Assembly: GCA_963930655.1 (NCBI GenBank)
Contig: OZ005605.1
Location: forward strand, 3,851,501 to 3,915,500
Source of the DNA: Myrica gale
Taxonomy: Eukaryota; Streptophyta; Magnoliopsida; Fagales; Myricaceae
DNA length: 64,000 nucleotides
Reading direction: 5' to 3'
Positions 34,290 through 52,611 of the stretch are shown here, piece after piece (the first letter of the stretch is position 1; each line of letters opens with the position of its first letter). A program made the position numbers and the translations under genes. The notes under the pieces are model-generated. The model saw only the letters and a list, made by a program, of their open reading frames with translations. It was not told the DNA's origin and ran no database searches.

Positions 34290-35565
34290 TATAGAGGTGT
34301 ATGAAGATTCAATTTTCACTTATGACTCTTCCGAAAATGATATAAATGTATATCTTCGACCCTTAGTATAAGAGTTGAAACAAATATGGGAAGATGAAGT
34401 TGAGACATATGACACTTCAAATGGAATGTCATTTAATATGCATGCAACTTGATGTGGATCATAAATAATTTTTCAACGTATGCCAATTTATCTGGATGGA
34501 GTACCAAAGGGAAGTTAGCATGTCCAACGTGTAATGTTGACACTGACTATAAGTGGTTGAAGCATGGAAGAAGAATGTATTACATGGAGCATAGGAAACA
34601 CTTGCCACCGGGGCATGCATAGAGATCTGATGTTGATACGTTTGATGGGAAAGAAGAACATAGACTTCCGCCTGGGGAGTTAACTAGTGAGAACGTATTG
34701 GAATAATTGACGTATGTCATGGAGATTATCTTTGATAAAGCGTCAGGAAAAAATAGGGGAAATAAGAAACAGCCGTCGAAAAATTTGAATTGGACGAAGA
34801 AGATCATTTTTCAGCTATTGTATTGGAGTACATTATGGTTATGGCATAACTTAGATGTGATGCACATCGAAAAGAACATATATGACAACGTGCTTAGGAC
34901 GGTGATAAATATTTAGTTCAAGACCAAGAATTTAGCGGGTGCACGTAAAAATTTAGCTGAAATGGAGATTAAAAAAGACTTTACACTTGGTTCATGATGG
35001 TCGGGTCGAATTGATGCCTCAAGGGCGTATACTTTAACTCAGGAAGAGCGAAGGCGAGCCTATGAATGGTTCAAATACGTGAGGTTTCCCGATGGTTATG
35101 CTACTGAGATTTTATGGTTTGTGAATCTAAATGGGTTGAAGATGTCTAGAATGAAAAATCATGATTGTCATGTGTTCTTGCAGAGGGTTCTTCCAGTGTT
35201 GATTCGAGGGTTGTCGAAGCAAAACATGGGTGGTGTAGTGGCCGAATTATGTTTTTTTTTTTAGAGTTGTGTTCAAGGATGTTGAAGATGTATGTATTGC
35301 AGAGGATGTCGGAAGATATCGGAGTTTTATGCAAGTTGAAAATGATTTTTCACCCGTCTTTTTTACGGTCATGAAGCATTTGGCGGTCCAGTTACCGCGC
35401 GAAGCAATGCTTGTTGGACCGGTACAGTACAGATGGATGTATCAAGTTGAACGGTTAATGAGTGTCTCGAAACAGTATGTGAAAAATAAGTCATGTCGCA
35501 AAGGGTCGATTGCAGAAAGGTATATTGAGAAGGAGTATTCGACATTTTGTTCCCAATACTTCTGA
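34290..35565 (+). pseudogene. TNP2-like CACTA transposase and DUF4218 remnant
   Basis: Recognisable blocks on the plus strand are a degenerate VYLRPLV and ETYDTSNGMSFNMHA (about 34345-34450), a CPTCN zinc motif with WLKHGRRMYYM (34525-34590), HNLDVMHIEKNIYDNVLRT (34840-34905), and a DUF4218-type segment (35340-35560, HLAVQLPREAML, VQYRWMYQVERLM, KGSIAERY). These occur in this order in plant CACTA transposases. Frameshifts and stops separate them all. Confidence 0.8.
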
Positions 35566-36334
35566 GAGGTTGAAACAGTGTTTAATCGCAGAGATCAAAA
35601 CTATGATTGTTAAAGTGAGATAGAGGTACCATAAAGGTTATTGGATCTCTTCACTTAGAGAATTCGATTGATATGGGCTGCAAAAGGGCAAGACATAGAC
35701 CGAACAGAGTTCTAGAAAGCTAGGTAGTATGTGTTGAACAATTGAAAGGAATCAGCAACTACTTAGCGTAAGTAAAATAAAATTTCAATTTCTATTGTAA
35801 TATATATAGTCATTGATTAACTTTACTGTTATAGTGAACAAATAGATGAGCTTCGCCTGCAAGGATGTGGAGACATTTCTTGTATGCATGAGGAACAATT
35901 TTCGGACTGGTTCTTAGGGCAAGTAAGTGTTATTGAGAATTTCTTAAAATATCATAGAAACAAAGGGAGCAAAATAAGATAAATAGATCAAAGTTGACTG
36001 TGAACCATGTTGTTGGTTCACGCTCGTTCCAATGCACACGAGCTTGCATGGTAAGTTAATTATTAAACTATATTTTTTATTAATATATTCATCTTCTTTG
36101 AAATTGTTTGTCACTAACTTTATGTTATTTCCATGTAGAAAAATTCAAACAGTAGCGAAATCAATCTAGCAAAGCCGTATAAAAAGAATTATACCAACAA
36201 ATATGGTGTTTGGACCTCGAAATGAGCGAGAGAAATTTATGCAAGCATATTATGCTTTCATTTTAATCTAGTTGGAAGATGTCTGTATTACAGTTTATCT
36301 ACTTTAATATTTTCAATAATTATTAAATTCTTTC

Positions 36335-36600
36335 AGGAACGGATGGATGCCTTCCAACGCCAGTGTGAATCAAAAAGGAAAACTTACACCGAAATTGAAG
36401 TATATTTTGAGATATTAGGCAAGAAGTCGGGATATGTTCGAGGATTATGACCTGCGGTTAAACCTACGCCTTCATCAACTTTAACTACACAGTCTTCTTA
36501 TCTACAATGACAGCTAACGAAGGCAAGGGATGAGATAGAAGCAATGAGAGCTACACAGGATAATTATGTATTATTATTGATGTTTATGAATGTGAGTATT
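36335..36600 (+). pseudogene. TNPA-like (Transposase_24) C-terminal remnant
   Basis: The plus strand reads DAFQRQCESKRKTYTEIEVY and ILGKKSGYVRGL around 36345-36450. This matches the G-x-x-SGYVRGLG-type block of the second CACTA protein. Stops follow within 10-20 codons. Its place after the TNP2 block is the usual CACTA order. Confidence 0.65.
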
Positions 36601-37420
36601 GTATTACTATTGTAATAGTATGTGCTATATAATATTTTCGATTATTATCGTTTTAAAAAAGCTAATTATATTAATACCATTCAATCGACAATTATAGCAA
36701 TCGAACGGTAATGGTAAAACATGATCGATCACGAATACCGTCGTCCGATCAGGAAAATGAAACGCCTAAAATCACGATCGATCAGTAATCTAACAGATCG
36801 ATTGTCTCGTGCATGTGATCAAACAGTTAGAAAAAAAAAGCATTTCTTCGCCAACATAACCAACTGATCGGTAATAAATAAAATGGTCGATTATCCAACT
36901 CAATTGATCGATCGTTTAGGCAAAAACATCCGATCGTAAAAGCTTCTGCAATTGATTCGGTTGGTTGGAGCGCCCGATCACAAAAATTCACCGATTGATC
37001 ATCAAAATTGTATTGATCGATCGTCACTATATATCGTTCAATCATCCTCAAATAAATGATTGATCTTTACTGTTTCTCGATTGATCATGTCAAATCAACA
37101 TCCGATTGATTGTGAATCCAACTGATAGATCTCCAATTGAACCGTCCGATCATGATTGTTCACAATCAATCGCGGTTGCCTCGAATTCAATCAATCGACA
37201 ATCTTACGATCTATCGGAAAATGTGGTGATTGACCACGACCTTTCGTCACTAAAAACTTTTCGTAATAAAACCCGAATTTTGTCACAAAAAATATTTAGT
37301 GACACTCTTTTGCTGACAAAGCTCGTGATGAAAAATTTTCGTCACTAAAAACTTTAGTGACTAAATATTGACTTTTAGTGACAAAAACTTTTGTCACTAA
37401 AAGTCAAATTTTGTGTAGTG

Positions 37421-37758
37421 TTTCTTTTTAGTTTTTTTTTTTTAATTTTCTGTTTAATTTTTTTTTTTTTTTTTTGTGTTTTGAGGGTCTTTTAAATTTT
37501 CTGCATGTTTATGATTTTGTTTCTTCATTTATACTTTTTTTTTTGTTTTGTAATTTTATTGTCCTTCCTTTTACATTATGTTTTAGGCTTTTTTCTTTTC
37601 AAGTTATTTAGTTTTCTGTGTTTGATGTTTCTTATTTTCCTTTTAACTTTTTCTCTTTTTATTATTGTTTGTTTTTTAGTTTTATTTATTTTTATTTACT
37701 TTTCTGGTGCTCGTGATTTTTTAAAAGATTTCGTTTTCTATGAACCTTGGCTATAAAC
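37421..37758. other. T-rich spacer
   Basis: A very T-rich stretch (runs of 8-17 T around 37430-37475) without a gene. Its last 30 bases (GAACCTTGGCTATAAAC) resemble the left side of duplication copy 1 near 32582-32600. Confidence 0.5.
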
Positions 37759-39984
37759 TAGGGGTGTACACCTGACCCTACGGGGCGGAATTTTTTTTTC
37801 CGACACCCAATCCGAGAACCTTCGGAATACACAAAAATGTTCCGAGCCGAGCCGAATTCAATAGATATTCTGAACTGAAATGTATTCCGAAATCGCTTCA
37901 GAATATGGGTCGAAATTCAGAATGGGCTGAAAGCCCAAAATCACGTTTTAAAGCCATTGTTACCAATTTTGCCAACTAAGCCCAGTTAATTAATTTTGAA
38001 GCCCAAGGGCCAAAACCATTTTATTAACCAATTCCTCCTACCGTCCTGCGTATGTAATGCAGCTAATGTTGAGTGCTTAGAGTCCACTGGAGCAAGAGCT
38101 ATAGAACGAGTGTTAAGTGATTTATTTTTTTAACTCGTGAAACTAATTGTAAACAACTTCAGTTTTTTTAACATGTATCTAACTATGAAATTCAACCACC
38201 ATGAAAAACGAACATAGAACAACCTAACATATGAAATTCAACATATTTAACTATGAAATTCAAACACCTGCAATTCAACATATGAAAAACTTGCATAGAA
38301 AAAAAACCACCATTATCTCCTTAGTCCTGCATTCCAGAATCCAGATCTAACAAGTAACAACCTATCTCTAAAAAATGAACAAGATATGAAATCAATACAA
38401 CTAAAAATTAAAATAAGCAAGTTACAACACCAAAGAAAAATATGAAATGAATACAACTAGAAATTCAAATAAACAAGTTTCAAGTTTCAACAACACCAAG
38501 TAACTAAATATAGGAACATCTCCTCAGTTTTCCATCACCCATAACCTACATGCACAAAATAGAACAAAGTGAGATGCTTATAAATTTATAATTATGCAAC
38601 TTCTAAGATAAGACAACAAATAAAAGAGAAAACTACATGTACCAATTCATACGTTTCATGCACCATAAAAATCTCACAGAGCTCATAATGACACAATATA
38701 CACATGCTTCAAACCTACAACAAGATTAAGTGAAGAACAATTGTAATAGAAAAAATTAAAAATGATAGCATTGATCATAAATGAAATGTGAGCAGATCAA
38801 AGCCCAATTAAAGACATGATTATTGATATCTTATCTAATAGATCCTCATTATTCACAACAAAGATAAACAAGATATCTTGTCTACGGTACTACCCTTGTC
38901 CAACTGTGAGCAAATTACAGTAGATATCTTATTCACGAACTATAGACAGAAACAGGGAGACGATAACAGGGTACTACAGTACTACCCTTGTTGCACATCT
39001 TCAAGATCTTATTCACAAACAATAAAAAGAATCATATATGTTTCTTTTAGTTACAGAAACAAGGTACTCGGATATGCATGTGCAGGCCAAAAGAAGGCCA
39101 TAACTTTCTTCAAAGTAGTTCAGAAGCACAAAGTTCTTGAGTTGCTTTGGTCAAAAGCACAACTTGATTTTCCAAGAAATTACGCAAATCTCTAAAGAAA
39201 CTAAAATATATTTTCAAGATCAGCAACCATGCAACTATATTGTGAAACATACATGGTCTGAGTTGTTGATTGTACTTAGGATTTACCGATTTAGGAACCC
39301 AACTTGCATATAAATAATTTACTTCTTCTAGAACTATATATGCAAAGAATATGTTTGTTAAATTGCCCATGAATGCAGATCTACGCATGTACTCTTCGGT
39401 TTGATAAATTACCCGAAAAATGAAACAAATCTATATGTCGTGAAGCCTGAAATCTATGCTGTTTGCAATAATGAATTTTGGATCCAGGAATTTCATTTGA
39501 AATCTTGAAGATGTAATAGAAAAAAATCGCAATCTTAGATGAGGAGTTCCAAGAATTCGTACCTGATGAGTGATGAATGAAGACTAAAGATTATATATCT
39601 TGAAGATGTGCGGCACAACGACGTTTTGCAGTGGAGACCAGAGACGTGCGACGGCGTAGAGAGATAGGAGCTCACCGGAGAGGGGGGGCAGGGAGCGGAG
39701 GAGAAGATTTGGGAGGTGGGAGAGAGACTGAGAGTAATACTGTGATTGAAAAGTAAGAAGGGGGTGGAGGCGTTAGGGGCTAGGGCATAAAGGGGGAAGT
39801 TCATTATCAAAACGATGCAGTTTTGATGCATATACATATCAGGTACGGGTCGGGTCGGAAAACTTGGAAATTTCATGTGCATTCCGACACCCGACCCGTT
39901 ATTTCGGAAGGCCGACCCGATTTCACTCGGGTCGGTTCGGCAGACGGGGTCGAGTTGGGTTTCACCCTTCCGTGAACACCCCTA
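37759..39984 (-). mobile_element. Non-autonomous hAT-like element, 2.2 kb
   Basis: Terminal inverted repeats TAGGGGTGTACA (37759-37770) and the complement of TAGGGGTGTTCA (39973-39984) match at 11 of 12 bases and resemble those of the hAT at 28169. Subterminal CCGACCCG/CGGGTCGG clusters lie at 39840-39960. On the minus strand the right part looks like a hAT 5' leader (C-rich, CTCTCTCCC near 39715), so I orient it minus. The interior has no transposase frame. It sits inside copy 2 of the dispersed duplication. Confidence 0.7.
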
Positions 39985-40303
39985 ACTAACATGACCTAAA
40001 CCCACAATTCTTCATAAGGCAGCCTAAAAAAGTTACAATGTCAATGGAAATCAAGGGAATTTCTCCCTTGACTAAGGCTGTGTTTGTGTTGTAAAATTTT
40101 AGTGTTGTTAAAATTTTAGGTTTTGGGTTTAGTGAAAAAGTGAAGAGAGAGGTAATTTTTTATATTTTTTTGTAGTAAATAGTAATGATTTGATGGGGAG
40201 AGAGAGATTATATTGTAATATTTAATTGTGTTAAAATTTTAGAGGGGGTAAAATTTTGATACACAAAGCGTAAGAGACCAACAACCAAAGCGTGCACGAC
40301 AAC
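39985..40303. repeat. Dispersed duplication, copy 2 (interrupted by a MITE)
   Basis: 39985-40074 and 40268-40303 together match 32592-32775. The 40075-40268 MITE sits inside it, in place of about 24 bases present in copy 1. Confidence 0.8.
40075..40268. mobile_element. Short MITE, 194 bp
   Basis: The left end (GGCTGTGTTTGTG then GTAAAATTTTA) and right end (complement CTTTGTGTATCAAAATTTTA) form imperfect inverted repeats. The internal AGAGAGAGATTATATTGTAA resembles the interior of the ECA-intron MITE at 49745-49775. Comparison with copy 1 at 32592-32775 shows the unoccupied state. Confidence 0.7.
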
Positions 40304-42688
40304 GTCTGTATATATACCTTTTAAATTACAAAATAACAACTAATTTTCAAGAGCTTTGTACGATCGGATTTTAGTTTCTATCCATTCCTGAGAAGAATGG
40401 ATTCAAGAATTAATCGAAATACACGAAATTAATTCTGACACTCGATTATCGAAAGTGTCAACTCTGCCGCAACTCATGCATCATTTGTTCTTTGCCGGGA
40501 CACGATTGATAGTGCTCTATCAACAGAAGAGTTAATGACCATGCAGGGAATCAAGCATGCATACTATATATGGAGTTATTAGAGATCTGCATATATATAT
40601 CATGGTTTTCAAAATATGAAGTTTCTTAGGATTAATCCTTGCAATACATGAAGTACTGATCGAATAGAGTAAATTTATTCATACACCTTCCCAAATACGT
40701 CCTGGCTAGCTAGCTATGTTTCATAATCAAAACTCAGGTAATAAAGTGAAGGAAATTCCTATCGATTTATCTAGCCCCGAGTCTGAGCATGCAACACCAA
40801 TCAACAATGGAGGTTTAAAACTCAATAATAAAGGAACACTTAAACATTTACAGCCAGGAAAGACATTCCTAAATAAGTATTGTACCCCATTACCATCGGC
40901 CCAAGTTTTGCTACTCGCATGGCGTTTAAGTCAACTCAAATTATTCTCTAACCTATATGGGGAACATTATCGTATAGTCTATATTTATAAGTAAAATTCA
41001 ATTAACCTCCCTCAAGTTCCAATATATTTTATTACGCTTCTTATATTTCAAAAAAAATTAATTCTTGCCTTCATTTGTTCATTGAACTATATGAAAAATG
41101 ATCAAAATGTCCCTCTAAGATAAAATTATTAAAAATAGAAGATGATAACATGAATTCTAAAGGGTTGGTATAATGGTTATGACTTGGATCTTGGTGATTT
41201 GCTCCCTCCAAAATTTTAAGTTTAAAATATCATAGGTGATACCACATTTTGGGAACATAACTTTCAGAACTTTTATAGCACTTAAAAGTAATTGTAACAA
41301 TAATGGTTTCAACAAAAAAGTGGAAAAAAAGGGCTAGCGGTAACCAGCTTTCGTCACTGCTAAAACTGCAACGTCAAAGGTTGATTATAGCACTTAAAAG
41401 TAATTGTAACAATAATTAAAATCTAGAAATCGAACCACCCAGTAGAGGTGACAATTGTTGTCACGACCGGCACCGCTACCGTACTTAAACAGCCTTAAGC
41501 GGAGTGGGTTACTGGTTTAACATACAAATATTGCTGGCCTCTGTTCGTGCACGGCAGTTCTGTTCCCTGATCCAGGGATTAGAATGAACGTACAGCCATC
41601 TTGGAACTTCTTACCCATTGAACTCCAACTCCTTTCAAATTCAGCGAGGCCTACTTTTCCTACTCAGAGGTCAATGTGCTTCCACTTGACCAGTCTGTTC
41701 GCTCTCTGGACATTTCAATAGCCGTTCTGCATTCTCCTATTCCAGTGAGACCAAACCAAACGTTGGTCCCACGATTCAAGTGCGCTGGAATTTTATCCAC
41801 GTTGAATGGATTTCATTTTCCATCAAACTCTACTTTGATAGAGTGGACTTTTACATATTGTGTTGGAAAACTGACTTATGGACATTATATGGGTCTGTGT
41901 TGAAAGTACAGAAAGTTCTGGGAAAATCCAAAGAACGGGATCAATCCCCAGTGTCCCTTGAGGGTTCTGTCCGGCTGCTCATCTTGTCAATAGCTTAGCT
42001 TGAGCTCCTACCTTAATTTCTGCTTCGTCCGTTGACACTTCTCATTCAGCACATAGTTTATGATTTGTCTTTTGGCTGTTCTAAGACACAATAGTCAATA
42101 CGTAGACAAAACAAACTCATCGGTGGCGGCAGTGAACTGTCGAATGACATATTAGAAAACAACATTGGAAAAAAGCAACCCGCCTGCTTGGGATTATGTC
42201 ACAGTAAAAACTTCTTATAATCTACGTTATAAATTCTACCATCTTCCTTGAAGCTTCAGCCTACCGAATCCTGCACAAAGATACCTTCCCGTTGGCTTAA
42301 GTTTCCTTCTTTCAAGTCGTGGCGTGTCAGAAGCTGCCAATAAGTTTTAAAGGAATGAAAAGATCGTCTGGTCTTGTTCTTAGTCAAAAGAAGCTAAAGG
42401 GCCACAAGGAAATTTGTTTTTTGTAAGCAGGAAGACAAGGAATTTTACTTCTTTTTCTCATCTACAGAACTTAACGAGCCCGCCGGCCCCCACCCTTTCT
42501 ACCAAATTCAACCCCCAAAAGCTCGTGTTAGACCTCAGAATTATCCACCCAGAAAAAAATGTACCCCATTGTTTTTTTTGGTGTTTCTTTCCTTCCACTT
42601 TCATTCAAGCACAGGCTCATCTAAGGTTGTGTTTGAATGAAAAAAAAATTGATAAAATGTTTTGTTAAAAATAACGTAAATTCTTTTA
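40304..42688. other. Intergenic DNA without a recognised gene
   Basis: The largest frame (40716-40994, plus, 92 codons) does not resemble a known family. A tRNA-like GGTTGGTATAATGGTTATGAC near 41163 could be the head of a decayed SINE, but its B box is not convincing. A short ACCGGCACCG-rich patch near 41460-41500 resembles a hAT subterminal fragment. Confidence 0.45.
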
Positions 42689-42697
42689 AAATTTGTA

Positions 42698-43975
42698 GGG
42701 TTAATATACACGCGTACCCCTGTGGTATAAACTTTTTTTGAATATACCCTTAGGGTAATTTTTGTTGTCCCGCCACCCCTGTGGTGATGTACCTTTTCTA
42801 AAAATACCCCTTTCGTCCATAATTCGTCTGCAAACTAACGGAATTTGTTAAGCTGTTAAAAAATTACACGTCATGGCCAATAGAAAGAGGACACGTGTTC
42901 AATTTGTTGACTGGGCATATATCCCTGTAGTTCCCCTACACTCCACGTTGTCAACAAATTTTTTATACCAAATTTGCCCCTGCCACATCAGCTGAAGAAG
43001 ACCATCGTCCCAAATCCAAATTGTTTTTCTCCCAAATTGATTTCGACCGAAACTATTCTGAATCGATTCTTTTCTGCGGCTCAACTCCAGCCTAGGCCGC
43101 TCCTATCTCCCCACATGCCCTGGACTGAGATGTGGTGGCACAAATTTGCTCGATTTCGGCGACACTACGGGAGCCACCACCTCCTTCACCCTTTCCAAGC
43201 TCGGAACCGGCAAGGTGGTAGAGTGATGATGGGTTTGGATTTGGGTGCAGTCGGTGAAGGAGAGAGGTTGGGAGGGTTGGGAGTGGGACCTTGGGGCGAG
43301 GCTGTGGAAGGTTTTGGTTTGGGTGTAGAACCCGCTGCTGGGGTCGATTTGAAGGGTGAGATTCGTCTCGTCGTGTGCCATGGACATGCGGTGGTGATGG
43401 TTTTGGAAGGAGATTTTGATTTTATGGGCGCGGAGGGAGAGGCAATTAATAAGATGACTGCATGTATTTGACTGCTAAGTGCTTGCGGATTTGTGGCGGG
43501 TTTGGATTTGGAGTTGTTCCAGGCTTCCACATCCCTCTGTTTGCTCTTCTTCTTGTTTACCTCCATGAAAATGGACAATGGATTTTGGAATGGAGTTCCA
43601 CAAACTTGCACAAACCAGACGACACGCTATGGAGAAATTAGGTTCCGGACGACGGTGAAGGTCAGGGCTTAGTTTTCATTTTGTGGATTTTAAGGGCATT
43701 TCGGTAAACTGACATGGAAAGAGTGACGTGGATATAGAGGTGGGAAAAAAAATCTAGTCCAGTCAACAGGTGCGAACACGTGTTGCAGTTTAATTGGATG
43801 TGACGTGGTCAATTGGTCCACATCATCCATTGCCGTACAAAAATAGACGGAATGTTGACGGAGGGATAAAACGGAGAAAATGAATATACCTCAGGAGTAG
43901 CGAGACAACAAAAATTACTCTAGGGGTATTTCTGAGAAAACATTACACCCTAGGGGCACGCGTGTATATTAAGCC
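42698..43975. mobile_element. Mutator-like element (Pack-MULE type), 1.28 kb
   Basis: A perfect 9-bp target duplication AAATTTGTA (42689-42697 and 43976-43984) flanks inverted ends GGGTTAATATACACGCGT and the complement GGCTTAATATACACGCGT. Similarity of the two ends continues imperfectly for over 100 bases (TAATTTTTGTTGTC is shared). There is no MURA transposase. The interior is GC-richer than the flanks and contains what looks like a captured gene piece (43103-43387, minus). Nine-base duplications with long TIRs define Mutator-like elements. Confidence 0.85.
43103..43387 (-). pseudogene. Captured N-terminal fragment resembling a 4-coumarate-CoA ligase-like gene
   Basis: From ATG 43387 the minus strand reads MSMAHDETNLTLQ, then IDPSSGFYTQTKTFHSL, then QPLSFTDCTQ. 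The pattern IDP-x-SGF-x-x-QTKTFHSL-x-P is typical of the first 40 residues of plant 4CL-like/OPCL acyl-CoA synthetases, just ahead of the AMP-binding domain. That domain itself is not present. The remaining frame to 43103 (VKEVVAPVVSPKSSKFVPPH) I do not recognise. Because the piece sits entirely inside a MULE with a 9-bp duplication, capture by the transposon is the simplest explanation. Confidence 0.5.
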
Positions 43976-43984
43976 AAATTTGTA

Positions 43985-45241
43985 AAAAGTTATTCAAGTA
44001 TGTAAAAATGTATTAGAATTAACGAAAAATGATTATTGAAAAATTTTGATAACCAGACATAGTAATATGAAACAAAATTAAAATAAAGGAGGGGCATCTT
44101 TGTTTGTTTGGATGCTCTATTAAATATTTTAATTTTATAACAAATGAATTCCTTTCTTCCTAGTAGTGTTCTCAAAGAAAGAAGAAAATTTTGTGTTTAA
44201 AATTAATCTAAATTAATGTTACATATTATTATTATATTATTATGGAGAAAATTCTGGAACAGAACTTTCTCGCACCATCTCCACATGAAGAAAAGAGTGG
44301 GTACAATGAGCCCTTTTGATCTACGGTCTCTCACAGCGATCACAGATTTTGACGTCCGAGATTGTGCTGTGTGCGGCATGTATTTTTCTACAGAGATAAA
44401 GCGCAGAGAAATAAGCCAAAGAAAAAGAGGAAAAGAAGTACAAAAAAAAAAACAAGAATGTAGAACGGGACAGAGACGCGCCAACGGAATTAGCTCACGA
44501 CGACGACGTATAGCCAATAGGAAACGAGGAAGACACGGGGGACGCTCCAATTAGGGCCAAATCAGCTAGTATCATTGCATTGAGATATAATTCCTTCATA
44601 CGCCAGCTGTCGCATCTAGCTACGTCACGCCTACTCCCGGTTTCTCCAGTATTTTAATCACGCGGGGGGTTGCCACGAAGTTTCCTTAAACTGTATCTTA
44701 ATTCTCCTATTTATTCAATTAATTAATAACCTCCTTTTTAAGCCGAACTCAATCTAGGGAGGAGGGACAGAGACGAGGGAGCTCGTGGCTCAAATGTTAG
44801 GGAGGAAAAAAAAAACAAAGCCTGAAAAGAAATTTTTTAATTAATTTCGAGAGAGATCAGAGCAATGCGCTGGTGGAGGGTCAGTGGGGAGAGTACACAA
44901 TCCCGAATCGAAGCGAGCCTCATTGAGTGATTGAAACAAATTCCCCCATTTTCCACCTTTTTCTCCCTCGCTGTCTTCCCTAGAGAAATAGCTGTTAAGG
45001 ACTTCCCTAGAAGAAGCCAAGTCGGGGGGACTCGTTGATTTTTAAGAATCAAAGCTCTCAACAACTCGCCCCGTAAGTTTCGTTTGGTGAGTTTGTAGTT
45101 TTCCCCACACTTCTGTTTTCGTGAGATCGTAACTTCCAGTATCCTCGGAAGTTTTCGTTCTCTTCGAGTTCCATTCTTAGGGTTTCGTACGGATCGATCT
45201 AGAAAGTTCCATTTCCTTGTCGTCGAATTCGGTGATTCTCC
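43985..45241. other. Upstream region and 5' UTR of the Ca2+-ATPase gene
   Basis: No other gene is recognised. The purine-rich stretch at 44755-44820 and the following leader with CTTCC-type motifs up to 45241 fit a promoter-proximal region and 5' untranslated region. A clear TATA box could not be assigned. Confidence 0.45.

Positions 45242-52611
<7,370 letters not shown>

Larger units (their letters stand above)
33505..37420 (+). mobile_element. Decayed CACTA (En/Spm-type) transposon
   Basis: The right terminus ends in TTGTGTAGTG (37411-37420), the complement of the diagnostic CACTACA start. Just inside it are repeats of GTCACTAAAAGT. Both ends (33640-33700 and 36680-37210) are packed with GATCGATC/CGATCGATCG motifs, like the subterminal TNPA-binding repeats of CACTA elements. 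TNP2- and TNPA-like coding remains lie between. A CACTA left terminus was not found, so the left boundary (GTGACGAAATTATTCGTCAC near 33514) is approximate. Confidence 0.75.

Noticed and set aside
40716-40994. 92-codon frame with EIPIDLSSPESE
   Set aside because: It looked protein-like at first, but I recognise no family and the second half is low-information. Kept only as an intergenic note.
41160-41290. Second SINE head near 41163
   Set aside because: The A-box-like motif is present but the B box is too degenerate and no tail or duplication was found.
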